The position numbers and the translations under genes were made by a program. A stretch of DNA of 15,785 nt from Patescibacteria group bacterium (GTDB lineage Bacteria > Patescibacteriota > Minisyncoccia > Sungbacterales > GWA2-42-14): the NCBI GenBank assembly GCA_018971745.1, contig JAGXAD010000002.1, forward strand, positions 1-15,785, written 5' to 3'. Positions 1 to 6,637 of this stretch are shown in pieces (position 1 is the first letter of the stretch; each line of letters begins with the position of its first letter). The notes beneath the pieces are model-generated. The model was not told the DNA's origin. It did not search any database and saw only the letters and a program-made list of their open reading frames with translations.

Positions 1-10
1 CGGCAAAACC

Positions 11-58
11 CGGGGCGACTAAAGTCGCCCGCCGAAGCCAAGCAATTGGCTTCAGCCC
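11..58. repeat. REP-like double hairpin at left window edge
   Basis: Two inverted repeats stand side by side. The first is GGGCGACT (13-20) pairing with AGTCGCCC (23-30). The second is GAAGCCAA (34-41) pairing with TTGGCTTC (46-53) around the loop GCAA; it can be extended past one mismatch by 31-32 with 55-56. Neither is followed by a T-run. Back-to-back GC-rich hairpins of this kind resemble REP/BIME elements or the subterminal hairpins of IS200/IS605-family elements. No transposase is present in the window, so the identity is an inference. Confidence 0.45.
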
Positions 59-80
59 AACTAAGATAAGGTGGCAACTC

Positions 81-115
81 AACCAAAAAGGATAAGTTTT
101 TAAAACTTATCCTTT
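81..115 (-). terminator. Intrinsic terminator of the large surface-protein operon
   Basis: A perfect 14-bp inverted repeat (87-100 against 102-115, stem core GGATAAGTTTT) lies about 70 bp past the stop of the 1151-aa gene. On the minus strand the stem runs into a short T-stretch before GG. It could also stop transcription arriving on the plus strand. Confidence 0.7.
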
Positions 116-183
116 GTATATTACCGAAAATTTTCTATTCTTTCAACCCCGCCGCCCTAAACACTAACCACTAATCACGGTCA

Positions 184-3100
184 TCATGGGCATGCCGTGC
201 CCGGCCACGCGTCCGGCGGAAGCTCGCACCAGTCGCCGAACGGGTTTTGCGAAACCGAAACCGGATTAGAAACAACGCACGAACCGCTCGCGTTATTTGC
301 CGTATAGGTAACCGTATGCGACCCTGCGGTTGCAAAACTTGCGCTCGGGCTCGCGCTGGTTGACGAAGACGGAGTGCCGCCGGCAAATGCCCATGACTGC
401 GAAGTTGTTGCGTTGCCGTTTATCAATGCGCCTGAAAAGGCAACCAGCTGGCCAACCCGGATGTTTGAAGACGGCGTATAGCTGAAACTGACATTCGGAG
501 CGTTATTCGTAATTGAACTTGCCGAATACGACCATGCGGACGTTCCGAACGCGTTATACGCATTAACCCGATACCACAAGGGCGTGCCGTCCGGAGCGGA
601 AGAATCCGCGCAAGCAGTTGCCGGAGGCGCGGGCGCGGTTACGGAACAAACCGGAGTCGGAACCGACAACGAACAATTTGCGTCCCCGCACCGCTGAACG
701 TTATATCCGGCGGCACCGCTTGAACTTCCCCAAAAAACATCAATCACCTTGCACGCATTTTGCGGAGTAACCGTCATGAAAACCGACCCTGGCGGAGGCG
801 GAGCCGCGTTAAAATTCAGGGTAAACGCAATCGGCGTTCCTCCTGAAATGCTCTGACTGCACGGATTCACGCCCGCGGCGCACGGACTGATGCTTGTCAA
901 TGTTGCGCCTGCGGGCCCGCCGGAAACATAGGTCAACGAGTACGAACCGTCCGCAAGATTGGAATAGGTTGCGGGAACGGAATTGAACGACGAAATTGCG
1001 GTCGGGCCGGAAAAAGAATAATTCACCGACGCGGCGCCGGAGCTGGGCCACGCAAAACCGTTGAGTGTTGCGGAAACGGCAATGGCGCCGATGGTAGTGC
1101 AACCGTTGCCGGTCCCGTTCACGCCGTAGTCGCCGTTATTTTCGGTATTCACGATGCCGTTGTTGTTTGCGTCATGCCTGAAATGAATCCAGCCGATATC
1201 CGTGCCGCCGCCCCAGGCGTAGCCGGACCAGCCACAGCCGTTCACCGTAACGCCGTAATCGGTCGGAGATGCGGCATCAGTGTTAACAATGTTATTGCCG
1301 TTTGAATCGTTCCACAAGCGAATCCATCCGTCCCAGCCGCCGGTCTGTCCGTTTTCATTGTATGAAAGCGCGCGCGCCCAGCCGGTCAAATGCCCGTTGG
1401 TTCTGTCCAAAGTCGGCGCGCAGGGCGCCGTTGGACATCCCGCGACATCAGCCGCGTTAAAACTGATCCAGCCGATGTGGTTTTGAAATCCGTCATTCGG
1501 ATTTGCCCATGCCCATCCGGAAAGCGCGCCCGAGGATGAAACCGAAACGCCGTACAACGGAATGGCGGTGTTGACCGGCGGGCACGCCGGCGACGAAAGT
1601 TCCGTCAATCCGTCGCTGTCCGGATCGCACAACAGCGAACTCATGCTGACCCAGCCGATGCCGGGATTTGTCTGCGTTCCGTCGTTCGCGCCGGACCCGG
1701 CCCACGCGTACCCGATAACATTCGGCGTCTGCTGAGAAGACACCGTCGTGAAATCAAAGGTAAGGGTTAAGGTGCCGCCGCTTAAGAGCGTCGGCGCAAC
1801 ATAGCTCAAAGAACTTCCGTTAATGTCTTTAAACTCAACGCCTGCGGGCGGAAAAACGCTCTGCACCGCATAGGAACCGGTTGGGGCGGAAGTATTGTCG
1901 TACGGAGGGTCAATGCTCATTTCGCTGGTTACGCCGGCCGGATTCCGCATACTCACGGTAAACGGCGGGCTGTCCCACGCAACGCCGTCTTTGGTGGCGC
2001 GATACTGAATCGTGCCGAACGACATCGGAGCAACCGTTAAGGTGTCTCCCCAACTGCAATTGTTGGTCTCGTCGGATTCGGCGATGAGGTTGCCGGGTCG
2101 GTCGGCACAGCCGTACAGCCGATAGGTGCCGGCAACCGCGGTCCACGATCCTGATATGACTTGCTGGGATGCGCCTGCCGCGAGATTCGTAATCGTCGGA
2201 TACGGGGTGACATCAGGGTCCGACGCGTCAATAACGCCGTCATTGTCCGTGTCAACGCGAAAACGATTATTGAATGTGCCGGATGCCGTTGCGGTTCCCT
2301 GATTTTTTACCGTTTCTTTAAAGGTAAGCGTGCTTCCGGCAACCAAGGTTCCGGAGTTAAGCGAGGGGCCGGATGAGATGATAAGGTCGGGGAGAGAAGA
2401 AACGGTTGGACAAGTGATTGATTTCGGCGTGTTCGCAAGATTCACTTCCTGGCCGGTTTGCGCGTCAATGGCGGTTGCGGTAATGGAATGCGTAACGCCG
2501 GTTGAAATAAAACCGGAAAGCGAAGCGTTAAAACTGCATGCGCCACTCGGACAAACGCCGGTCAAATCTGCCCGCGGCTGATCCGCAACAACGGTCGTTG
2601 CCAGCGCTCCGTCGGAATACAGCTTCACGGTAAGATGCGTCGCGGGAGTGTCCGGGTCATCCGCCCAACCGGAAGTTGTGCAGGAGGTGTTATCCGCGCC
2701 GTCGTGAGAGCCAATGGGAAGCTGGTCAAAAGAAGCCGTTACCGCAGTATTTGCGAAACCGGAAAGGATTGTTCCGTTATTCAGTATCACGTCTAATTGC
2801 ACTTTCGGCTGATATGTGCCGCTGCTTGCGTAATTGCAAAGACTCGTTGCCGTGTATGAAGCCGGCACGTCGCCAAATACTTCTTTAGACAATGAAGTCG
2901 GTCCGCCATTCACGCAATAAAAATAATAACGCGTCTCAGTTATTCCAACGGAACTGTAATAATTCTTTATGTCGGTTGCGTTGGAAATGTTTGCGGTAAG
3001 GGATACGCCGTTCAACGGCACCTGGCCCGAAGACGGATTTGCGCTCAATGAAACATTCGGATTTCCCGGCGCTACATTAACATATGTTTGTGTTACCGCG

Positions 3101-3639
3101 GAACGGGCATCGCCGTTTGAAAAAACATATGAGCCTCTGAATAGCGGTTGATAATGGCCGGATTGAGGATAGTTGCAAGAAACCGTATGGCTGTAAATGC
3201 TGTTACCAAACCCCGAAGTTTGCGTATATGTCTGCTCAAAAACGCCGTCTCCGTTGCAGTCAAATTCGTAGGTAAGTGATGTTATGGTGGCGGCGGTTAA
3301 GCCGGAAAAATTAAATGTCCCGGTGAAACTCACGCCATTCAAGGGCACGGTGCCTGAATTCGGATTCGCGCTCGCCGACACATTCCAGCTAAATCCGCCT
3401 CCGCCGCCTCCGCCGCCTCCGCCGCAACTTCCCTGAACCGTGAAACAACCCCACATCGCTTGTTGGTAGTAGGGAGGAATTTGCACACACACCGGAACAT
3501 TACACTGATTAATAGGCACGCCGCTCTGCGAACAAGCAGGAGGACTTCCTGTGCAAGAAGCAGCATTCGCATTGTGCGGAAAAGAAAAAAACGCGACAAA
3601 CAGGATTGCTGCAATAAAAATGGAAATGCGCAAATTCAT
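184..3639 (-). CDS. Large secreted multidomain surface protein (PKD-like, CARDB, GYAW/GWAW repeats, FN3-like, PKD)
   Basis: An 1151-aa secreted protein, probably an adhesin or surface-layer component; its ligand is unknown. Residues 1-26 form a signal peptide ending NANA-A. A Cys-rich segment (29-72, six Cys) leads to a run of ten Gly (73-82). Two PKD/Ig-like repeats follow (about 84-190 and 191-300), each opening with ANPxSGxVPLNGVS. Then come an Ig-like domain (305-410), a CARDB-type domain (415-535) with the Ca-loop-like stretch DTDNDGVIDASD, a beta-domain (541-632), four G[YW]AW...GW[IV] repeats (642-822) with D/N-rich Ca-loop-like inserts, a second copy of the beta-domain (849-943), an FN3-like domain (950-1046) and a PKD domain (1047-1130). 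The C-terminus has no membrane segment, LPXTG or other sorting signal. The start lies 5 bp after the stop of the anchored protein upstream, so the two are probably co-transcribed. Domain borders are by eye. Confidence 0.9.
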   Translation of the reverse strand: MNLRISIFIAAILFVAFFSFPHNANAASCTGSPPACSQSGVPINQCNVPVCVQIPPYYQQAMWGCFTVQGSCGGGGGGGGGGFSWNVSASANPNSGTVPLNGVSFTGTFNFSGLTAATITSLTYEFDCNGDGVFEQTYTQTSGFGNSIYSHTVSCNYPQSGHYQPLFRGSYVFSNGDARSAVTQTYVNVAPGNPNVSLSANPSSGQVPLNGVSLTANISNATDIKNYYSSVGITETRYYFYCVNGGPTSLSKEVFGDVPASYTATSLCNYASSGTYQPKVQLDVILNNGTILSGFANTAVTASFDQLPIGSHDGADNTSCTTSGWADDPDTPATHLTVKLYSDGALATTVVADQPRADLTGVCPSGACSFNASLSGFISTGVTHSITATAIDAQTGQEVNLANTPKSITCPTVSSLPDLIISSGPSLNSGTLVAGSTLTFKETVKNQGTATASGTFNNRFRVDTDNDGVIDASDPDVTPYPTITNLAAGASQQVISGSWTAVAGTYRLYGCADRPGNLIAESDETNNCSWGDTLTVAPMSFGTIQYRATKDGVAWDSPPFTVSMRNPAGVTSEMSIDPPYDNTSAPTGSYAVQSVFPPAGVEFKDINGSSLSYVAPTLLSGGTLTLTFDFTTVSSQQTPNVIGYAWAGSGANDGTQTNPGIGWVSMSSLLCDPDSDGLTELSSPACPPVNTAIPLYGVSVSSSGALSGWAWANPNDGFQNHIGWISFNAADVAGCPTAPCAPTLDRTNGHLTGWARALSYNENGQTGGWDGWIRLWNDSNGNNIVNTDAASPTDYGVTVNGCGWSGYAWGGGTDIGWIHFRHDANNNGIVNTENNGDYGVNGTGNGCTTIGAIAVSATLNGFAWPSSGAASVNYSFSGPTAISSFNSVPATYSNLADGSYSLTYVSGGPAGATLTSISPCAAGVNPCSQSISGGTPIAFTLNFNAAPPPPGSVFMTVTPQNACKVIDVFWGSSSGAAGYNVQRCGDANCSLSVPTPVCSVTAPAPPATACADSSAPDGTPLWYRVNAYNAFGTSAWSYSASSITNNAPNVSFSYTPSSNIRVGQLVAFSGALINGNATTSQSWAFAGGTPSSSTSASPSASFATAGSHTVTYTANNASGSCVVSNPVSVSQNPFGDWCELPPDAWPGTACP
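1174..1716 (-). repeat. Coding repeats GYAW/GWAW...IGW[IV] (4 units)
   Basis: Residues 642-822 of the surface protein hold four related units: GYAWAGSG...IGWVSM, GWAWANPNDG...IGWISF, GWARALSY...DGWIRLW and GYAWGGGTDIGWIHF. Between them lie D/N-rich loops (DPDSDG, NDSNGN, HDANNNG) that look like calcium-binding loops. Such Trp-rich units are, from general knowledge, frequent in secreted Parcubacteria proteins, but their function is not known. Confidence 0.7.
3395..3424. repeat. 9-bp tandem repeat (3.3 copies) encoding poly-Gly linker
   Basis: The unit CCGCCTCCG is repeated perfectly at 3395-3403, 3404-3412 and 3413-3421, followed by CCG. On the coding strand this gives ten consecutive Gly codons (residues 73-82) between the Cys-rich head and the first PKD-like domain. 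The unit is three codons long, so slippage would change linker length without a frameshift. Confidence 0.85.
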
Positions 3640-3644
3640 AATGG

Positions 3645-4139
3645 TTACTGCTTAATAATAATCACAAGCATAAAAGGCGGTATTCCTTTTGACAGGTTCG
3701 CAAGCGAACCGGCGTTAAACGGCCGTAAAGAAATGATGTTCGCGAACGGAGCTGTGAGAGCCGTAAAATTTAGGGGAAGTTCGGGGCGGAATACGAATAT
3801 CTTTTTGTTTGCCCCGTCCACAACCGAAACGGGCAATACGGAGTTTCGGGAGGAGAAAAGATTATACTTTTTTTGCTCGACAGTAAAAAACGCGACTTCA
3901 TCCCCGGGTTTTATCTGAATTTGGTTCGGAATAAATCTGTTGTTTTCTATTTTCACAACCGCGGCGTAATGCTGTTTTAATTGTTCTTCCTGAGAGAGGG
4001 GCAGGACCTTATTCAAAAACCGAAATCCCGTAAAACCACGAAGAAAAACCGCGCCCGCAATAGAGAGTGCAATCAATATCACGAAGAAAGACAATTTTTT
4101 CGCCTCTGGGTCCCAAGAAAATTGCTTCAACAAATTCAT
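3645..4139 (-). CDS. Small membrane-anchored protein with cupredoxin-like beta domain
   Basis: A 164-aa protein that I do not recognise with certainty. A short cytoplasmic N-terminus (1-14) is followed by one membrane helix (about 15-33) and a linker. The outer domain (60-163) is beta-rich and opens with VVKIENNRFIPNQIQIKPGDEV, which has the layout of the first strands of cupredoxins (F-x-P-x-x-I-x-V-x-x-G-D-x-V). It contains no His or Cys that could serve as copper ligands, so if the fold is right it is a metal-free version. It ends 5 bp before the 1151-aa surface protein, suggesting one operon. Because that protein has no anchor of its own, this one may tether it or help its assembly; this is inference. 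There is no Shine-Dalgarno site; the start is the ATG just before the positively charged pre-helix segment. Confidence 0.75.
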   Translation of the reverse strand: MNLLKQFSWDPEAKKLSFFVILIALSIAGAVFLRGFTGFRFLNKVLPLSQEEQLKQHYAAVVKIENNRFIPNQIQIKPGDEVAFFTVEQKKYNLFSSRNSVLPVSVVDGANKKIFVFRPELPLNFTALTAPFANIISLRPFNAGSLANLSKGIPPFMLVIIIKQ

Positions 4140-4180
4140 AGGAGTTTTGTAAAGAAATACGTACGGGAGGGGTTTTATTA

Positions 4181-4261
4181 TTATGTGAGACGCAACCTCA
4201 TAAATGTTGCGGCGAGTATTTCTTTTTTCAGTTGTTCAACCGGATAATGCTCAAGGCGCAT
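4181..4261 (-). pseudogene. Truncated second copy of the mntA 5' end
   Basis: From the ATG at 4261 the first 17 codons (MRLEHYPVEQLKKEILA) are the same as in the intact mntA at 5388, with identical DNA over 51 bp. The frame then leaves the mntA sequence and ends at TAA 4181-4183 after 24 codons. Just past the break the coding strand carries GAGGTTGCG, also present near the 3' end of intact mntA (encoding EVA) but here one frame off. That fits an internal deletion leaving both ends, though nine bases is weak evidence. No nucleotidyltransferase motif is left. It could still be translated as a short peptide. Confidence 0.8.
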
Positions 4262-4262
4262 A
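4212..4262. repeat. 51-bp direct repeat, copy 1 (mntA 5' end)
   Basis: Every base from 4212 to 4262 equals 5339-5389, at an offset of 1127 bp. The repeat covers the first 17 mntA codons plus one base upstream of the ATG. Perfect identity points to a recent duplication or gene-conversion event. Recombination between the copies would delete hepT, the small fragment, the coiled-coil gene and most of mntA. Confidence 0.95.
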
Positions 4263-4278
4263 ATTGACGCGGAAACTT

Positions 4279-4578
4279 TTACTTTCTTGATTTTTCCAAA
4301 GCAATGACGCGTTTTTCCAAAAAAGCAAATTCATCCCGGCCGACTTTCTCCTTCAACTCGTTTCTGATGAGACGCAACTCGCTTAAGACAATGTCAAAAT
4401 TATAATTTACTTCCCGCCGAAATCCGCCGAATTCTTCATAATACTTATCAATTTTTTTATCCAATCCCCGATGCCCTTCCAGCACCAATTTCACCTTAGA
4501 ATCAATATGTTCTAAAATCACGCCAAAGTGCCTTTTGGTTTCCGATAATTCCGAATTTTTGTTCTTTTTCCCGGCCAT
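4279..4578 (-). CDS. Small coiled-coil protein
   Basis: A 99-aa highly charged protein, predicted cytoplasmic, with no signal peptide or membrane helix. Hydrophobic heptad positions run through most of residues 18-96 (for example ILEHIDSKVKLVLEG and FDIVLSELRLIRNEL), indicating a long, probably oligomeric coiled coil. It ends LEKRVIALEKSRK, much like the last residues of the S74 fibre protein (LESRVEALEKK), so the two may share tail ancestry. Proteins of this pattern are, to my memory, widespread as hypotheticals in Parcubacteria. The ATG follows an AT-rich leader with no Shine-Dalgarno site, and that leader resembles the one before mntA. Lying after hepT in the same direction, it may be an accessory part of the toxin module or a passenger. 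No function is assigned. Confidence 0.8.
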   Translation of the reverse strand: MAGKKNKNSELSETKRHFGVILEHIDSKVKLVLEGHRGLDKKIDKYYEEFGGFRREVNYNFDIVLSELRLIRNELKEKVGRDEFAFLEKRVIALEKSRK

Positions 4579-4593
4579 ATGTAATAAATTTGC

Positions 4594-4692
4594 TTATTTT
4601 TTCTCCGATTCGCCGATTCTTGCTTTCAGCGAATCAATTTCTTTTTGCCGTTCTTTGATTGCCTCAATCACAAAAAATAATTCGCTAAACAT
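4594..4692 (-). pseudogene. 32-codon fragment resembling the S74 fibre C-terminal coiled coil
   Basis: The ATG at 4692 lies inside the end of hepT and shares eight bases with it (ATGTTTAG), so translation could be coupled. The peptide includes VIEAIKERQKEIDSLKARI, which matches VEATKEQQKEIEELKAEN at the tail of the S74 protein. Over about 47 bp the DNA is visibly alike as well (4623-4675 against 5496-5549), with shared blocks such as TCAATTTCTTT and TTGCCTCAA. It is followed by an AT-rich linker similar to the one after the S74 gene. I read it as a remnant of a second fibre gene, or a tail fragment copied with the linker. A real 32-aa peptide cannot be excluded. Confidence 0.6.
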
Positions 4693-5074
4693 TATGCGCG
4701 TCTTTTGCCAACGCGGCGCGCAGTTTCTGAAACGCGGCAAGCGCCTGGGGCAATTTTTGATAAATATTTTCCGCGAATGCTTCTTTATAAGTATGTGCCG
4801 TGTAATTTCTTTCATCAACCAATTTCATCCATATTTCATCGTATTCAATCAAACCGGCCCTATGCGCTTCGCGAAAGCAGGTCTTGGGAGAAACGCACGG
4901 GATCCCCTGCGTTTCTAAAAACGCCTTCAGGGTTTTCCATGCGAGGTCAAAAACAATTTCAAATCGTTTGATTGCGGAATCACGGATAAATTCCGTTTTT
5001 TCCTGTTGAAGCACTTCCTGAAATCGTTCCAATGCTTCGCCGTATTCTTGCAGCAATGCTTGATACTTTGTCAT
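4685..5074 (-). CDS. hepT: HepT-like HEPN ribonuclease toxin (HI0074 family)
   Basis: A 129-aa all-alpha protein of the HEPN superfamily, of the type long annotated as nucleotidyltransferase substrate-binding protein (HI0074). It keeps the full HepT motif R-x4-H-x-Y at R89-N-Y-T-A-H94-T-Y96. In characterised HepT/MntA pairs the R and H are needed for RNA cleavage, and the Tyr is modified with AMP by the antitoxin. The EIVFDLAWKTLKAFLE helix (39-54) is typical of the family. The start ATG overlaps the mntA stop (ATGA, 5071-5074), the usual translational coupling. Length is normal and no key residue is missing, so the toxin looks intact. It sits between a surface-fibre gene and a coiled-coil gene, an uncommon setting. 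Confidence 0.92.
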   Translation of the reverse strand: MTKYQALLQEYGEALERFQEVLQQEKTEFIRDSAIKRFEIVFDLAWKTLKAFLETQGIPCVSPKTCFREAHRAGLIEYDEIWMKLVDERNYTAHTYKEAFAENIYQKLPQALAAFQKLRAALAKDAHNV

Positions 5075-5388
5075 AGTGCGGGCATATTAATACTTTCGAT
5101 ATCCTGAAGCGCAACCTCTTTAAAAATAGGCGCTACCCTCTTAAAATCAACAACTTCAATTTTATACAATGTCGGCAATTCTTCAATTGCCTCCTGAATA
5201 TCAAGCAAAACCCCGGAAGATATGTATGGACCCTCAATGCCAATGTCAATGTCGGAGCGGTCCGTGCCCTTGCCCGAGACGCGCGACCCGAAAAAGAACA
5301 CGCGGTATTGCGAAAGGTCAAGGTGCGCGCCGACAATCGCGAGTATTTCTTTTTTCAGTTGTTCAACCGGATAATGCTCAAGGCGCAT
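5071..5388 (-). CDS. mntA: MntA-like minimal nucleotidyltransferase antitoxin
   Basis: A 105-aa minimal nucleotidyltransferase. The signature G-S-x10-D-x-D is complete: G34-S35, then ten residues, then D46-I-D48. A third acidic residue fits at D81 (IEVVDF). Family members studied experimentally transfer AMP groups to a Tyr of the partner HEPN toxin and so neutralise it. The gene comes directly after the S74 fibre gene with a gap of about 20 bp and overlaps hepT by 4 bp, so antitoxin and toxin are made together. The leader is AT-rich without a Shine-Dalgarno site. Its first 17 codons are duplicated exactly at 4212-4261. Confidence 0.93.
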   Translation of the reverse strand: MRLEHYPVEQLKKEILAIVGAHLDLSQYRVFFFGSRVSGKGTDRSDIDIGIEGPYISSGVLLDIQEAIEELPTLYKIEVVDFKRVAPIFKEVALQDIESINMPAL

Positions 5389-5389
5389 A
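5339..5389. repeat. 51-bp direct repeat, copy 2 (within intact mntA)
   Basis: This is the intact-gene copy of the repeat described at 4212-4262, identical at every base. Confidence 0.95.
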
Positions 5390-5408
5390 TATAATAAATT
5401 GCCTACAT

Positions 5409-6620
5409 TTATTTTTTTTCAAGCGCTTCCACGCGAGATTCCAGCGCATTGATGTTGCCTTGCAACAAGCCGTTCTCCGCTTTCAGTTCTTCAATTTCTT
5501 TCTGCTGTTCTTTGGTTGCCTCAACCAACACCGCCGTCAACCTTGCATAATCCAAACCTTTGGCGTATTTGCCGTCCGCTTCATAATCCACAATTTCAGG
5601 AATAATCCTGCCGACCTCTTCGGCAATGAAACCGATGTCGCGTTTTTTACTTTCTTTCCAATCAAAAGCCACGCCTTGAAGTTGCAATACTTTATCCAGC
5701 GCGCCGTCAATCGGTTTAATATTTTCTTTCCACCGTATGGAAGAAAAAGTGTTCCAACTATTGGCAATGGCTGCGGTCCCGTTGCCAGAACTGCCCACTT
5801 GTAATTTATATCCGGGGCTGTTCGTGCCGATGCCGACGTTGCCGCCGATGACGTTGATGTAAGAATTGGAGCTGCCATCGCCGGCAATGGATGAGTTGAC
5901 GACTGCGGCAGAGCTGGACAAATTCAAATTAAAACCTCCGCCAAAATTCAAGCGCATAACGCCGGCCGTGTCATAAACCCTAAAATTCGCGTTCGCGCCG
6001 TCCGAAGTTATCGTGAGTTTCGCGGCAGGGCTCGGCGTGTTGATACCAACATTGCCCGCTTGCGTGATAACCATTCTGTCAGTCCACGCGGATGGAGAAT
6101 CATTAGCTATGTGAAGCGAGTAGCCGCCTGTGCCCAGCGACCATCTCGCCGTTGATATGTCGTTAAGAGTAAGCTTTTGTCCTCCACCAGCGCCTCCCAC
6201 GGTTAAATATGTAGTCGTATCGGGACTTGCCGTTCCGATGCCGAGGCGCTTGTTCGTATTATCCCAAAAAAGATTGCTGTCGCCGTTAAAACCGCCTGAA
6301 CCATTGCTGAACTGCACATACCCGGACGAACCGACTGAAGTGCCGCCTCCAGACGGCCACGAGCTTATGCAACTTCCCGCAAGGCACATCTGGGTTGTGC
6401 CGTTTACGATATTCCCGGTCAGCGTGCCGCTTGAAGTAAAATTTCCAGATTTGGTCTGGCTGTTGCCTCCCACATTCACCGGAGCGTACACGGTGCCGCC
6501 AACCGGACCAGAAGTCGGTTCTGTGTACGCCAAGGCAAGCGCCGCAATTCCTCCGACCAACGCGAATGTCGCAATGCCCTTTCCGATTTCGCGCGCGAAA
6601 AATTTCAAAATATTACGCAT
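5409..6620 (-). CDS. Membrane-anchored tail-fibre-like surface protein with S74 autoprocessing chaperone domain
   Basis: A 403-aa surface fibre. A hydrophobic helix at about 15-32 is an uncleaved anchor or signal peptide. After it comes the AYTEPTSGPVGG...APVNVGGNSQTK segment often seen at the head of such CPR proteins. The shaft (about 100-290) is Gly/Ser-rich and contains the recurring LGIGTASP, VGINTPSP and VGIGTNSP turns of trimeric tail-fibre-like proteins. Residues 291-375 form a Peptidase S74 domain: SSIRWKENIKPIDGALDKV, then DIGFIAEEV and AKGLDYARLTAVLVEA, followed by a C-terminal coiled coil (370-403). S293 and K298 have the five-residue spacing of the Ser-Lys dyad used by phage S74 domains to cut themselves off after trimer folding, so release of the last about 110 residues is likely. 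It is the first gene of a run that continues with mntA-hepT. Confidence 0.9.
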   Translation of the reverse strand: MRNILKFFAREIGKGIATFALVGGIAALALAYTEPTSGPVGGTVYAPVNVGGNSQTKSGNFTSSGTLTGNIVNGTTQMCLAGSCISSWPSGGGTSVGSSGYVQFSNGSGGFNGDSNLFWDNTNKRLGIGTASPDTTTYLTVGGAGGGQKLTLNDISTARWSLGTGGYSLHIANDSPSAWTDRMVITQAGNVGINTPSPAAKLTITSDGANANFRVYDTAGVMRLNFGGGFNLNLSSSAAVVNSSIAGDGSSNSYINVIGGNVGIGTNSPGYKLQVGSSGNGTAAIANSWNTFSSIRWKENIKPIDGALDKVLQLQGVAFDWKESKKRDIGFIAEEVGRIIPEIVDYEADGKYAKGLDYARLTAVLVEATKEQQKEIEELKAENGLLQGNINALESRVEALEKK

Positions 6621-6637
6621 AATTTTATAGAGCCGCG

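Noticed and set aside
1174..1716. CRISPR-like or DNA-level repeats
   Set aside because: The repeats are visible at protein level only, vary in length and spacing, and lie within one long coding frame.
3460..3918. Plus-strand frame (152 codons)
   Set aside because: It spans the junction of two well-supported minus-strand genes and has no domain pattern or ribosome site.
4594..4818. 74-codon frame starting at 4818 on the minus strand
   Set aside because: The part before the ATG at 4692 lies inside hepT in another frame and has a composition unlike a protein; only the last 32 codons show recognisable similarity.
5169..5804. Long plus-strand frame (211 codons)
   Set aside because: It lies across mntA and the S74 gene on the opposite strand, both of which have clear motifs; the translation is Phe/Arg-rich with no domain pattern.
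6130..6630. Plus-strand Pro-rich frame (166 codons)
   Set aside because: It is the reverse of the Gly-rich shaft of the S74 protein; its Pro content is a mirror of Gly codons.
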